NCBI RefSeq assembly: GCF_005222915.1
Contig: NZ_STFX01000019.1
Location: forward strand, 1 to 64,000
Direction of reading: 5' to 3'
From: Rhizobium sp. FKL33
GTDB lineage: Bacteria; Pseudomonadota; Alphaproteobacteria; Rhizobiales; Rhizobiaceae
DNA length: 64,000 bases
Numbering within the stretch: position 1 is the first letter of the stretch; each line of letters starts with the position of its first letter. Below the pieces are notes generated by a model. The model was not told the origin of the DNA and ran no database searches. It saw only the letters and a list, made by a program, of their open reading frames with translations. Shown piece by piece: positions 50,364 through 61,340 of this stretch. The position numbers were made by a program, and so were the translations under genes.

Positions 50364-53146
50364 TACTGTCCCAGCCTTTCCAGAAGCGCCGGCACATGCA
50401 CCTGATCGGCTTTGTAGTTGCCGGTCAGCATATACATCATGATGTTGACGCCGGTGCGGTAGGCCATTTCGCGCTGGTTTTCATCGGGCGGCACGATCGG
50501 CAGAAGCGGCGCGCCGAGATTGTCGACCGCCCAGGCGCCCGCGAAATCATTGCCGGTGATCATGATGGGCGTAACGCCGTCGCCGGACCGAGCGGGACGG
50601 TTGGGATCGCTCTTGGCGTCCGGCTGCGCCTCCACCCAGAGCGGGCTGCCGGAATAGCGGCCGGGATAGGACTTCAAGAGATAGAAGGCCTTGGTCAGCA
50701 CATGGTCCTGCGGCACAGGCTCGAGCGGCGGAATGTCGATGCGGGCGAGAATGGCGCGGAGCCGTTCGGTGTTGGCGCTGACGCCGCCCATGGCGGTGAT
50801 CGAGGAGGCCTGGTCGCGCGTGTCGAACAGCACGGTGCCGCCGGAGCGCATATAGGCGTCGATGCGGGAAATGGCGTTCTCCGTCGGCATCGGCGCCGAA
50901 GCGCTGACCGGCCAATAGAGGATCGGGAAAACCGACAATTCATCCTTGGCGATATCGACGCCGACGGGATCGCCGGGTTCCAGCGTGGTGCGGTAATAGA
51001 GAAAGTCCGAAAGACCCGCGAGACCGCGCTCGGAGACGCGGTCGACCTCCGCCTCGCCGGTGATCACGTAGGCGAGATGCGTCTTGTCGAGGCGGCTCAT
51101 CAGCACATCGTCGCCCGGGCGGGCGTCATCGGCCCGTGCAGGATCGACGACGCCGGAGAGCCCGCCGATGACTGTAAAGGCGAAGAGGGCGGCCGTCGCC
51201 GCACGCCTTGCGAAGGCGCCGCCGAGGATCAGCATGGCGAGCGTATCGCCAAGCGCGAGAATGGCGGCGGCGGCGAACAGCCAGGGCTTGAGATCGAATG
51301 CGTTGTCGCCGGCGAAACCGCTCTTGACGACGGTGAAATCCGTCGGGAAGGCAAGCGGCGCGAGCGTCGCGTCCGGTCCGAACAGGTTGACGGCTTCGAA
51401 GCCATCCTCGCCGCCATAGAGGCCGGGCGGACTGTCGAAGGAGGGCGTCGCCGCCGATCCCGCTTCGATCGGCTTGGCGAGGCCTTTCTCCGTCGTCAGC
51501 GTTCCGGTCGCCGTCAACAGGCGATAGGGCGGAAGAACGGCCTTGCCGTCCTCGTTGCGGGCGGCGCTGCTCGAATGCGACAATTGCACGATCCGGCGCA
51601 GCATTTCGACGAATTCGCCCGACAGCGGCAGGTTCGACCAGGAGGATTCGGCGCTGACATGGAAGAGCACGATGCGGCCGGCGCCGATGCGGCGCGCGGT
51701 CACCAACGGGGTTCCGTCCTTCAGGCTGGCCCAGGTGAGACCCGCGAGTTCGGGCGTGGGTTCGGCGAGAACCTGCCGTTTGACCAGCACATCGGCGGGC
51801 GGCGTCAGGCCCGCAAAGGGGCTGCTTTCGGGATAATCGTCGAGTTGCTGCGGTTCGGCCCAGGACATCGAGCCGCCGAGCGCGCGTTCGCCTTCGCGCA
51901 ATCGCGTCGGTATCAGCGGATCATCGGATGGCGCCGCAGCCAGACGGGGGCCGGCAAAACGGACCAGCGAGCCGCCGTCGCGGATCCAGTCCGTCAGCGC
52001 CTTTTCGGCGCTGGCCGGCATGCGGCCGATATCGGCCATGACGATGACCGATGGGCGGGCCTTGATCATGGCGGGAATGGCGGCGACGAGATCCGAGCCA
52101 TTGGCCTGGGAGAGGTTGGCGAACGGCGACAGCGCGCGATCGATATAATAAAGCGGCGACAGGAGCGGCTGGCTGCGATCGCCGGCTTCACCGGAAATAA
52201 GGCCGACAGAGCGACGCTTGAAACTGTCGTCCAGCAGACGCACAGCGCCTGCCGTATCCAGCCCATCCAAGGTCAGGCGGGCGAATTCGTTGCGCAATTC
52301 GAAGGGGGCGGTGATTTCGCCGGTCGCCTTGGCGTCTCCGGCGCCGAAGGCGAGCGTCGCGGCGCCGAGCACGCGGCCCTGCATATCGCGCGCCGAGATC
52401 GACACCGTCTGCGGCGCTGTCGTCTGCAGTCGCGCGGCCGAGACGCTGAGCCGCTCGGCGGCGTTCTCCGCGCCGGTTACGGCGATGGCGGCGGAATTGT
52501 TGCCGCCGATCACGTCCAGGCGCGTGACGCCCGCCTCGCGCAGGGCCCCGAAGAGAGCTGCGTCTCCCGAGCTCGCGAGGCCATCGGCGATCAGGACGGC
52601 GCGTGCGGGCTTTTCTTCGCGGAAGCTCGCGGCCAGCGCCGCTGCGGTTGCCGATCGGTCTGCCGGCAACGGTGCGGGTTTGGCCGCGGCCAGAGCCGAA
52701 AGCGCCTCGTCGGCGCGCTTGAAGGTCGCGTCGGGATTGCGGTCGGCGGTGAAGGTGAGGCTCACGGGCGCGTCGCTCTCGCCGGCGCGGCGGATGAGGT
52801 TTTCAGCGGTGGCGCGGCGCTTGTCGAAATCGGCGGCGCTTGCCCAGCTGTTGTCGACGATGACGGCAAGGCTGCCGTTCGTCGCGCTCAGCCCCGCATT
52901 TGGATCATAGACTGGACCGGCGAGCGCCAGCACCAACAGGGCCGCGATCAGCATGCGCAAGGCGAGCAGCCACCAGGGCGTCGTCGCCGGCGTTTCCTCC
53001 TGCCGCTTGAGCAACAAAAGAAGGCGGAAGGGCGGAAAGGCCTCGCGCGCCGGCTGCGGCGGGGTGATCCGCAGCAGCCACCAGATCGCTGGAAGCGCGA
53101 TGAGGGCGGCGAGAACCAGAGGGGCGGCGAAGGCGAGACCAGGCAT
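50363..53146 (-). CDS. BatA/DUF4159 membrane protein of the MoxR operon
   Basis: A 927-residue protein. The N-terminus (MPGLAFAAPLVLAALIALPAIWWLLRITPPQP) is the BatA-type double membrane helix, followed by a von Willebrand A-like region (LAVIVDNSWASAADFDKRRATAENLI). Further membrane segments follow at about 60 and around 640-690. The C-terminal 220 residues (DLSVFPILYWPVSASA, YMRSGGTVLFDTRDQ, DKAFYLLKSYPGRYSG) are DUF4159. Its stop shares one base with the next gene. It probably forms the periplasmic and membrane part of the machine driven by the MoxR ATPase. Confidence 0.88.
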   Translation of the reverse strand: MPGLAFAAPLVLAALIALPAIWWLLRITPPQPAREAFPPFRLLLLLKRQEETPATTPWWLLALRMLIAALLVLALAGPVYDPNAGLSATNGSLAVIVDNSWASAADFDKRRATAENLIRRAGESDAPVSLTFTADRNPDATFKRADEALSALAAAKPAPLPADRSATAAALAASFREEKPARAVLIADGLASSGDAALFGALREAGVTRLDVIGGNNSAAIAVTGAENAAERLSVSAARLQTTAPQTVSISARDMQGRVLGAATLAFGAGDAKATGEITAPFELRNEFARLTLDGLDTAGAVRLLDDSFKRRSVGLISGEAGDRSQPLLSPLYYIDRALSPFANLSQANGSDLVAAIPAMIKARPSVIVMADIGRMPASAEKALTDWIRDGGSLVRFAGPRLAAAPSDDPLIPTRLREGERALGGSMSWAEPQQLDDYPESSPFAGLTPPADVLVKRQVLAEPTPELAGLTWASLKDGTPLVTARRIGAGRIVLFHVSAESSWSNLPLSGEFVEMLRRIVQLSHSSSAARNEDGKAVLPPYRLLTATGTLTTEKGLAKPIEAGSAATPSFDSPPGLYGGEDGFEAVNLFGPDATLAPLAFPTDFTVVKSGFAGDNAFDLKPWLFAAAAILALGDTLAMLILGGAFARRAATAALFAFTVIGGLSGVVDPARADDARPGDDVLMSRLDKTHLAYVITGEAEVDRVSERGLAGLSDFLYYRTTLEPGDPVGVDIAKDELSVFPILYWPVSASAPMPTENAISRIDAYMRSGGTVLFDTRDQASSITAMGGVSANTERLRAILARIDIPPLEPVPQDHVLTKAFYLLKSYPGRYSGSPLWVEAQPDAKSDPNRPARSGDGVTPIMITGNDFAGAWAVDNLGAPLLPIVPPDENQREMAYRTGVNIMMYMLTGNYKADQVHVPALLERLGQ

Positions 53147-54066
53147 TAGCGTGATCCCCCATGGCGGGCGCGGTCCGGCTGGCCGGACAGATACATATGC
53201 ACGGCGGCGAGCGCCTCCGAGGCCGGTCGGCCGGTGTTATGGGCGATGAAGTTCCAACCGAGATGCCGAAGACCGTCGCGAAGCGTTTCGCGCCGGGCGA
53301 GATAAAGCGTCTTATATTCCTCGGCCAGCGCCTCGGAGCGGCCGGAGAGAAACTTGGCGCCGGTGGCGGGATCGGAGAACTCCACCCGTCCGGCATAAGG
53401 GAACGTTTCTTCGGCGGGGTCGGAGACTTCGATGACATGGCCGCGCAGGCCCCGCCGCGACAGCGGCTGCAGAGCGGCGAGCACCGTTTCGGGCGGTTCG
53501 AGAAAGTCGGAGAACAACACGATGTCGCTTGCGCCGCGGATCATACGGGTGTCGGGTAGCGCGCCGGTCGGATCTTCATGCGCCAGCGCATAGGCCAGAC
53601 GTTCGGCGGCGTTGCGGGCGGAGATGGGCTCCATCACGCCCGGGCAGCCGATCCGCTCGCCGGAGCGGGCCATGATCTCGGCGGCGGCCAGCATCAGCAC
53701 CAGCGCGCGGCTTTCCTTGGAGACCATGCCGAGGCTCGACTTGTACATCATCGACGGGCTCATCGAGGCCCAGAGCCAGATGGTGTGCGCGGCTTCCCAT
53801 TCGCGGTCGCGAATATAGGTGTGGTCGTCGCGGGCCGAGCGGCGCCAATCGATGCGCGCCAGACTGTCGCCTTCGACAAAAGGTCGGAATTGCCAGAAAT
53901 TCTCACCCGGGCCGCGTCGCCGGCGTCCGTGCCAGCCGGCGATCACCGTGTTGGCGATGCGTCGAGCCTCGACGAGACAGTCCGGCAGCAGGCGCGCCCG
54001 CTCGCGGGCGCGGACAAGGGCGGCGCTCGCGGGCGTCGGGGTGACTATATGGCCTATGGGCGCCAA
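53146..54066 (-). CDS. DUF58 von Willebrand-type protein of the MoxR operon
   Basis: A 306-residue protein with the DUF58 signature GRRRRGPGENFWQFRPFVEGDSLARIDWRRSARDDHTYIRDREWEAAHTIWLW. DUF58 proteins are constant partners of MoxR ATPases and contain a von Willebrand A-like metal-ion fold (SDIVLFSDFLEPPETVL). TTG at 54066 is the only plausible start in frame and has a weak ribosome-binding site. It begins 31 bp after the MoxR stop. Confidence 0.9.
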   Translation of the reverse strand: MAPIGHIVTPTPASAALVRARERARLLPDCLVEARRIANTVIAGWHGRRRRGPGENFWQFRPFVEGDSLARIDWRRSARDDHTYIRDREWEAAHTIWLWASMSPSMMYKSSLGMVSKESRALVLMLAAAEIMARSGERIGCPGVMEPISARNAAERLAYALAHEDPTGALPDTRMIRGASDIVLFSDFLEPPETVLAALQPLSRRGLRGHVIEVSDPAEETFPYAGRVEFSDPATGAKFLSGRSEALAEEYKTLYLARRETLRDGLRHLGWNFIAHNTGRPASEALAAVHMYLSGQPDRARHGGSR

Positions 54067-54097
54067 AATGCGGATCCGCCTCTGCTGCTCTTGTTTC

Positions 54098-55111
<1,014 letters not shown>

Positions 55112-55257
55112 GAAACCCTCCGGCAATGGTGGCGTTTGCGGTTCGAATCGACCTATCGAAACCCCATATGTGAGATTAAGAGTGACAGTGTGGTCACAGC
55201 GTGACAAGCGCCAAGCTTTCAAGTTTGCGTTAGCAATGAACGATGAATGAGGATGGA

Positions 55258-55884
55258 ATGATGGCGGTCGGAGACATCAGCGCCCAAAAGAACGCCGGCG
55301 ACCTCGCCGCGCTGATCGCGCGCGCGGCGGCCGATTCCCAGGCCGAAGGGCGCTCTCTACCTCCGGTCGAACGCTGGAACCCGCCTTTCTGCGGCGATAT
55401 CGACATGGAGATCCGCGCCGACGGCACATGGTTCTACATGGGCACGCCGATCGGGCGGGCGTCTCTGGTGCGGCTGTTTTCCACAGTTCTCCGGAAGGAC
55501 GAGGACGGCAAGACCTATCTGGTGACGCCGGTGGAGAAGGTCGGCATCCGCGTCGAGGACGCGCCGTTTCTCGCGGTCGAAATGGCGGTCGAGGGTGAGG
55601 GGGCGGATCGGGTGCTGTCGTTCCGCAACAATGTCGGCGATGTCGCCGCCGCTGGTCCCGATCACGCGCTGCGCTTCGAGATCGTCGGCGAGCAGCGCCA
55701 GCTTAAGCCCTATCTGCATATGCGCGGACGGCTGGAGGCGCTTCTGGCGCGGCCGGTGATGTATGAGCTGGTGGAGTTGGGCGAAGTCGTCGACCTCGAC
55801 GGCGAAGAAATGTTCGCGGTCCGCTCCGGCGGCGTGTGGTTTCCGATCATGCCGGCGGATGAACTGGAAAGACTATCGGCATGA
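55258..55884 (+). CDS. DUF1285 family protein
   Basis: A protein of about 208 residues with the DUF1285 fold: RWNPPFCGDIDMEIRADGTWFYMGTPIGRASLVRLFSTVLRKDEDGKTYLVTPVEKVGIRVEDAPF. Structure-determined members bind unknown ligands; function unknown. ATG 55258 (GAGGA 4 bases upstream) is preferred over ATG 55243. It is the first gene of an operon with the Nudix and CCA genes (4-nt overlaps), divergent from the MoxR operon. Confidence 0.9.
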   Translation: MMAVGDISAQKNAGDLAALIARAAADSQAEGRSLPPVERWNPPFCGDIDMEIRADGTWFYMGTPIGRASLVRLFSTVLRKDEDGKTYLVTPVEKVGIRVEDAPFLAVEMAVEGEGADRVLSFRNNVGDVAAAGPDHALRFEIVGEQRQLKPYLHMRGRLEALLARPVMYELVELGEVVDLDGEEMFAVRSGGVWFPIMPADELERLSA

Positions 55885-56504
55885 GCGGCGATTTCTCCGC
55901 CAGCGCGTTTCGCGTCCGCGCCGAGCGGCATCTAGCCGCCGGCCCCGGCGATTTTCTCGGCTATGGCGATTATCGCCTCAATCCGGGCGCGGAAACGGGG
56001 CTCGTCAATCTCGAACTCAGGGATGCGGCGGTGCTGGTGCCCGTCATCGACGAAGGCGCTGACGCGCGGGTTATCCTCACCAAGCGCACCGCGGCGCTGC
56101 GCAAGCATTCCGGCCAGATCGCCTTTCCCGGCGGCAAGCTGGAGCCCGATGAAAGCCCTGAAAGCGCGGCGCTTCGCGAGGCGGAGGAAGAGATCGGTTT
56201 GGCGAGGCACTTCGTCGAGGTCATCGGCCGTCTGCCGCCGATCCCGGTGTTGTCGGGCTTCCGCATCACGCCGGTGCTGTCGATCGTCAAGCCGGGTTTC
56301 GAATTGTCGCCCAATCCCGGCGAGGTGGAGAGCGTGTTCGAAGCGCCCTTGTCTTTCCTGATGAATCCCGACAATCACGCCCGCGAGACGGCGCTGTTCC
56401 GCAATCAGGAGCGCCATTATTACGTCATGCCCTATGGCGAATGGCGCATCTGGGGCATCACGGCCGGCATTCTCCGGTCGCTTTATGAAAGGTTTTACGA
56501 ATGA
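55881..56504 (+). CDS. CoA pyrophosphatase (Nudix)
   Basis: A 207-residue Nudix enzyme of the CoA-diphosphatase (NudL) subgroup: FPGGKLEPDESPESAALREAEEEIGL is the Nudix box, preceded by LTKRTAALRKHSGQIAFPGG, the UPF0035 motif for CoA hydrolysis. It removes 3',5'-ADP from CoA or its derivatives. Coupled on both sides by ATGA overlaps. Confidence 0.93.
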   Translation: MSGDFSASAFRVRAERHLAAGPGDFLGYGDYRLNPGAETGLVNLELRDAAVLVPVIDEGADARVILTKRTAALRKHSGQIAFPGGKLEPDESPESAALREAEEEIGLARHFVEVIGRLPPIPVLSGFRITPVLSIVKPGFELSPNPGEVESVFEAPLSFLMNPDNHARETALFRNQERHYYVMPYGEWRIWGITAGILRSLYERFYE

Positions 56505-57745
56505 CATCCGTGGCAGGCGAGACCTGGTTCAAAGACGCCGCGCTCACCCGTGTCTTCGCGCTGCTCAACGCAGACGGCGGCGAGGCGCGCGTGGTGGGCG
56601 GCGCCGTGCGCAACAGTCTGATGGGCCTGCCGGTCAGCGACATGGACATCGCCACGACGCTGAAGCCCGAAGAGGTGATGGCGCGCGCCGAAATGGCATG
56701 GGTCAAATGCGTGCCGACGGGCGTCAAGCACGGCACGGTGACGCTGGTTATCGACGGACGGCCTTTCGAGGTCACCACGCTCCGCCGGGATGTTTCCACC
56801 GACGGCCGCCACGCCGAAGTCGCCTTCACGGACGACTGGCGCGCCGACGCCGAGCGACGCGATCTCACCGTCAATGCGCTCTATGCCGATGCGGAAGGCG
56901 CGGTGCATGATTATGTCGGCGGTCTCGCCGATATCGAGACGGCGACGATCCGCTTCATCGGCGATGCGGCGACGCGGATCGAGGAGGATCATCTGCGCAT
57001 TCTTCGCTTCTTCCGCTTTTTCGCCCATTATGGTCGCGGACGTCCGGACGCTGCCGGTCTCAAGGCCTCCGCGGCCGCCCGCTCGCGTCTCAAGACCTTA
57101 TCGGTAGAGCGTGTCTGGGCGGAACTGAAGAAACTCCTGTCGGCGCGCGATCCCGGCCGCGCGCTTCTGTGGATGCGGACAGCGGGCGTGCTGACCGACG
57201 TGCTGCCGGAAACGGAGAAATGGGGCATCGACGCGATCCACGGGTTGATCGCTGCAGAAGCGGCTTATGGCTGGAAACCCGATCCGTTGCTGCGGCTCGC
57301 CGCCATCATTCCGCCGGTCGAGGCGCGCGTGGCGGCGATGGCGGACCGGCTGAAATTGTCGGGAGCCGAGCGCGCCGTTCTGAGCGATTGGACTGCTGCG
57401 CCGGAGATAAAGCCCGATCTTCCCGACAGAGACCTCAGGGCGACGCTCTATCGCTCCGGCAACACCGGTATAATCTTCAGGCTCGAGCTTGCCCTCTCGA
57501 ACCAGGTCTCGAAAGGCGACGACGACCTCGAGGCGCTCGGACGTCGCGGCGGGCTCAAGCGGCTGCTGGATCTTTCTGAACAGTGGGAAAAGCCGGTCAT
57601 GCCGGTCAAAGGCAGCGACCTGATCGAAAAGGGATTTACGCCAGGCGCAGAAATGGGATCGGCGCTGAAACGGATCGAGGAACGTTGGATCGCGTCTGAT
57701 TTCAACGCAAGCAAGAACGAACTTTTGTCCGCGCCGTCGCTCTGA
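56501..57745 (+). CDS. cca: CCA tRNA nucleotidyltransferase
   Basis: A 414-residue class II CCA-adding enzyme. VVGGAVRNSLMGLPVSDMDIATTL is the head-domain nucleotidyl-transfer motif (the DxD here is DMD), RRDLTVNALYAD and RIEEDHLRILRFFRF are the neck motifs. Completes the 3' CCA of tRNA. Last gene of the DUF1285 operon; its position beside a Nudix gene is a conserved rhizobial pattern. Confidence 0.95.
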   Translation: MTSVAGETWFKDAALTRVFALLNADGGEARVVGGAVRNSLMGLPVSDMDIATTLKPEEVMARAEMAWVKCVPTGVKHGTVTLVIDGRPFEVTTLRRDVSTDGRHAEVAFTDDWRADAERRDLTVNALYADAEGAVHDYVGGLADIETATIRFIGDAATRIEEDHLRILRFFRFFAHYGRGRPDAAGLKASAAARSRLKTLSVERVWAELKKLLSARDPGRALLWMRTAGVLTDVLPETEKWGIDAIHGLIAAEAAYGWKPDPLLRLAAIIPPVEARVAAMADRLKLSGAERAVLSDWTAAPEIKPDLPDRDLRATLYRSGNTGIIFRLELALSNQVSKGDDDLEALGRRGGLKRLLDLSEQWEKPVMPVKGSDLIEKGFTPGAEMGSALKRIEERWIASDFNASKNELLSAPSL

Positions 57746-57774
57746 AGCGGACGGCGCGGCGCAAAGATTTCGTG

Positions 57775-57999
57775 TCAGCGCATGTAATCGGGCATTGCCC
57801 AGGCCTGGAAGCAGTCGGAGCCCTTCGGCGTTGCGATATGCTTCTTCACGCCGGCGAGCCTGTTGTCGTTGCCGGCTTCAGCTATCGCCTCGGCATGCTG
57901 ATTTTCGTAGTAGAAGATCTGCTCGATCATCGACCGCGTTCTCGGATCACGCACTGTTTCTATTGTCGCGCCACCAGCCGTCTTGTCATTTGTCGTCAT
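57775..57999 (-). CDS. Small conserved hypothetical protein
   Basis: A 74-residue polar protein, no membrane segment or signal. GAGGAGG lies 5 bases before the ATG. Recognisable only as a small, likely rhizobial protein with IEQIFYYENQHAEAIAEAGND and a GSDCFQAWAMPDYMR tail. No function can be given. Confidence 0.7.
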   Translation of the reverse strand: MTTNDKTAGGATIETVRDPRTRSMIEQIFYYENQHAEAIAEAGNDNRLAGVKKHIATPKGSDCFQAWAMPDYMR

Positions 58000-58101
58000 G
58001 ACACTCCTCCTCAGGTCAATCGACTAATACAACGACTCATAGCATGTTTCTGTTCCAATTGCATGACATGAATTTTATCACGCCCGTTCAAAATCACGGC
58101 A

Positions 58102-59019
58102 TCACGGCCAGCGAACCACCGGCGGCAGCGAGGAGAGAATGGACTCGACATTTCCACCGGTTTTCAACCCGAAGGTGGTACCGCGATCGTAGAGAAGGTT
58201 GAATTCGACATAGCGGCCGCGTCGGATCAGCTGCTCGTCGCGATCCTCTTCGGTCCAGGGCTGATTGAAATTGGCCCGGACGATCTTGGGATAGACAAGT
58301 GAAAACGCCCGACCGACATCCCGGGTCAAAGCGAAATCGGCATCCCAGCCGCCGGCGTCGTCGTCGGAATGCTGCCAGTCATAGAAGATCCCGCCGATGC
58401 CGCGCGGTTCGTTGCGGTGTTTCAGAAAGAAATACTCGTCGCACCATGCCTTGAAACGGGGATAATCGGCGACTGCATGGCGAGAGCAGGCGATTTCCAT
58501 CGTGCGGTGGAAGATCTGCGCATCGACGTCTTCCTGCACGCGCCGGGCGCCGAGCATGGGCGTCAGGTCGGCGCCGCCGCCGAACCACCAGGAATTCGTC
58601 ACCACCATGCGCGTGTTCATATGCACTGTCGGCACATGCGGATTGACGGGATGCGCGATCAGCGAAATGCCGGACGCCCAGAAGCGCGGGTCTTCGCTCG
58701 CGCCTGGAATCTGCTGCCGGAATTCGGGCGAAAACTCGCCGTGAACCGTGGATGTGTGGATGGCGGCCTTCTCGAAGACGCGGCCTTCCAGCATCGACAT
58801 CACGCCGCCACCGCCGGCGCCCTCTTCGCGGAGCCAGGCCTTGCGCTGGAACCTGCCCGGGGGCTGGTCGGAAAGCGGACCCTGCAATTCGTCCTCAAGC
58901 GTTTCGAAGGCCTGGCAGAGATGATCGCGCAGGCTCTCGAACCAGGCGCGCGCCGCCTGCTTCTTGTCCTCGATGTCGGCGGGCAGGCCCGCAGGGAGGG
59001 TGGGTCGTTCCATCGCCAT
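58102..59019 (-). CDS. hemF: Oxygen-dependent coproporphyrinogen III oxidase
   Basis: Oxidises coproporphyrinogen III to protoporphyrinogen IX with O2, late step of haem synthesis. At 305 residues it has the right length. [26 protein letters not shown] and [10 protein letters not shown] are family sequences. ATG 59019 is the better of two adjacent in-frame starts (59013). The much longer open frame upstream has no homology. Monocistronic. Confidence 0.96.
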   Translation of the reverse strand: MAMERPTLPAGLPADIEDKKQAARAWFESLRDHLCQAFETLEDELQGPLSDQPPGRFQRKAWLREEGAGGGGVMSMLEGRVFEKAAIHTSTVHGEFSPEFRQQIPGASEDPRFWASGISLIAHPVNPHVPTVHMNTRMVVTNSWWFGGGADLTPMLGARRVQEDVDAQIFHRTMEIACSRHAVADYPRFKAWCDEYFFLKHRNEPRGIGGIFYDWQHSDDDAGGWDADFALTRDVGRAFSLVYPKIVRANFNQPWTEEDRDEQLIRRGRYVEFNLLYDRGTTFGLKTGGNVESILSSLPPVVRWP

Positions 59020-59297
59020 GCGCTTTCTTGAAGATCTCGATGATTCGACACACTGCTCCGAAATATTGAAGAGAAAATCAACCATGCGCCGAAAAATCTG
59101 ATACGTGGTATTTATTTCAAGGCGCATTAATCCTTTGCTAGGACATCCGACCGTATCGATTTACTCAGGCTTAATTTTTGCGCGCCAATGAGTGGCCGTA
59201 AGCCGGCAAAACTGTGCATGCGCATAACCAGGAGTTGCATGGACAATTGGACCGCGTTTGGAAAACTTGCTTTCCAAACGCATCTGGCAGGTTAGCG

Positions 59298-61271
59298 ATG
59301 TGGTTTAGCGGTATTAAAAGGCCATCCGGAGCGATGTCTGGCTCCAAGTCCGCAGAAGCAGGCGGGCTGTCGGTGGTGTTCAACGATGGACGCGACGTCA
59401 TTCAGGCGCTCTCGCAATTCAATGCGAGACGCGTCAAACAGATGATCGCCGCGATCAATCTCCTTATTGTATTGTCTCTGATCAACAACCTGATTTTCGG
59501 CCGTGGCGTCTGGCTGAGCGCCGCCGCCATGTGCGTGTTTGCCTTGCTCTGGATCGCGCGGCTGTTCTTCGACCGGGAACGCCCCTCGATCGGCCAGTTT
59601 CTGTTCATCTGGACGATCTTTGCGTCTGTCACGGTGATCACCTGGCTCGGCGACGGGCTTCGGGATCAAGTCATCCTCGGCAACGTGACCGTGCTGGTGT
59701 TCGCGGCGATGTTGTCGACGCCGAAACATTTCCTCTTTCTCTATCTCGCCATCGTCGCCAACGCCATCACTCTGGGTATGGCCAGCGAATATCACTGGGT
59801 CGATTTCGGGCTGTTCCCGTTTGACTGGTCGAATGTCGGCGACGTGCTGTTGCTCTATTCGGTCACCGCGGTGACGATCTTCATGTTGGCCACCGACATG
59901 CGGCAGCTGCTGGCGCGCTACAACAGCGAGTATCGTAAGGCGAAGGCGTCCGAGAACGAAATCTATCGGCTCGCCAATCACGACGCGCTCACGGGCCTGC
60001 CGAACCTGTTCAGCGCGCAGAAGAAATATCGCGACGATCAGGTTCGGTTTCCGAACGCTCCGGCCGCGCTGTTCCTGATCGGGCTCGACAATTTCAAGGC
60101 CGTCAACGATTCCCTCGGTCATGTGTTCGGCGATCTCGTGCTCAAGACCATCGCCGACCGGCTGCAGAAGATTGCCGGCGAGCAATGTATCGTCTTCCGT
60201 GTCGCCGGCGACGTGTTCGGCGTGCTGACGAACAATCTGTCGAATTCCGAGGAGATATTGGCGACCGCCGAGCGCATCAGCGGCAAGATCAGCGAGCCGC
60301 TGGGCGCCGGACATCAGTATATCATGCTGACCTGCTCGATCGGCGCCGCGCAGGCCACAGTGGCCGATCCCGATTTCGAGAAACTGCGCCGCGAGGCGGA
60401 TATCGCTCTCTATCGCGCCAAGAGTTCGGGGCGGAACGCCTTCAAGCTGTTCGACGAGAGTATGAACAGCCAGGCGATCGCCTCGATCAGCATGGCGGCC
60501 AAGCTGAAGACGGCGATCGATAAGCGCGAGTTCCAGATCTATCTCCAGCCCAAGGTCGAGCTCGACACTGGCCGCATCAGGGGCGCCGAAGCGCTGTTGC
60601 GGTGGTTCCCGGAAGGCGAAGCGCCCGTACGCCCCGACGACTTCATCCCCGTGGCCGAAAACACCGGCATGATCGTGGAGATCGGCGAATGGGTGATCCA
60701 GCAGGCCTGCATGGAGTGCAAGCGCATCCAGGCGTTGGGGCTGCCGGACTTCTCCATCGCCGTCAATGTCTCGGCGGTGCAGTTCAAGCGGGGCAATCTC
60801 GAGCATGTCGTGCTCGATGCGCTCTATGTCAGTGGGCTCGGGCCGCAATCGCTGGAGATCGAGCTGACGGAATCGATGCTGCTCGAAGACGAATATGACA
60901 TCCGCGGGCAGATCAGCAGGCTCGCAGCCAAGGGCGTGAAGTTTGCGGTCGACGATTTCGGTAAGGGCTATTCCAATCTCGGCAATCTCAGCCGCTTCGA
61001 GGTCTCGACCCTCAAGATCGACCAGTCCTTTGTCTTCGCGATGTTCGACAATCCGCAAAGCGCGGCTCTCGTCGAAGCCATCGTGCGCATGGCCAAGGCG
61101 CTGGGGCTCAAGATCGTTGCGGAAGGCGTGGAGACGCAACGGGCCGCCAATATGCTCGGTTTGCACGGAGTCGATTTTGCGCAGGGCTATTTCTGGTCCA
61201 AGCCGCTCGACGTCGAATCCTTCATCGCCTACGCCGCTCCCGATGGAATGGCGAAAGCGAGCCGCGCCTGA
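59298..61271 (+). CDS. GGDEF-EAL protein, probable c-di-GMP phosphodiesterase
   Basis: A 657-residue membrane protein. Six or so helices (about 50-200) form a MASE-type sensor. The GGDEF domain is degenerate: the motif is AGDVF (303-307) and the metal-binding Asp before LDNFK is Gly262. The EAL domain is intact: EALLRW (431-436), ELTES, DDFGKGYSNL, LKIDQSF, and EGVET. It is therefore expected to be a phosphodiesterase, with the dead GGDEF maybe binding GTP as a regulator. ATG 59298 is preferred over the longer frame, which lacks a ribosome-binding site. Confidence 0.92.
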   Translation: MWFSGIKRPSGAMSGSKSAEAGGLSVVFNDGRDVIQALSQFNARRVKQMIAAINLLIVLSLINNLIFGRGVWLSAAAMCVFALLWIARLFFDRERPSIGQFLFIWTIFASVTVITWLGDGLRDQVILGNVTVLVFAAMLSTPKHFLFLYLAIVANAITLGMASEYHWVDFGLFPFDWSNVGDVLLLYSVTAVTIFMLATDMRQLLARYNSEYRKAKASENEIYRLANHDALTGLPNLFSAQKKYRDDQVRFPNAPAALFLIGLDNFKAVNDSLGHVFGDLVLKTIADRLQKIAGEQCIVFRVAGDVFGVLTNNLSNSEEILATAERISGKISEPLGAGHQYIMLTCSIGAAQATVADPDFEKLRREADIALYRAKSSGRNAFKLFDESMNSQAIASISMAAKLKTAIDKREFQIYLQPKVELDTGRIRGAEALLRWFPEGEAPVRPDDFIPVAENTGMIVEIGEWVIQQACMECKRIQALGLPDFSIAVNVSAVQFKRGNLEHVVLDALYVSGLGPQSLEIELTESMLLEDEYDIRGQISRLAAKGVKFAVDDFGKGYSNLGNLSRFEVSTLKIDQSFVFAMFDNPQSAALVEAIVRMAKALGLKIVAEGVETQRAANMLGLHGVDFAQGYFWSKPLDVESFIAYAAPDGMAKASRA

Positions 61272-61340
61272 TCGAGCACGGCGCCGGCGTCTTCGTCAGA
61301 GATGTCCCGACCGCCTGTTTGCGAGGGGCGGCGCTGACCG

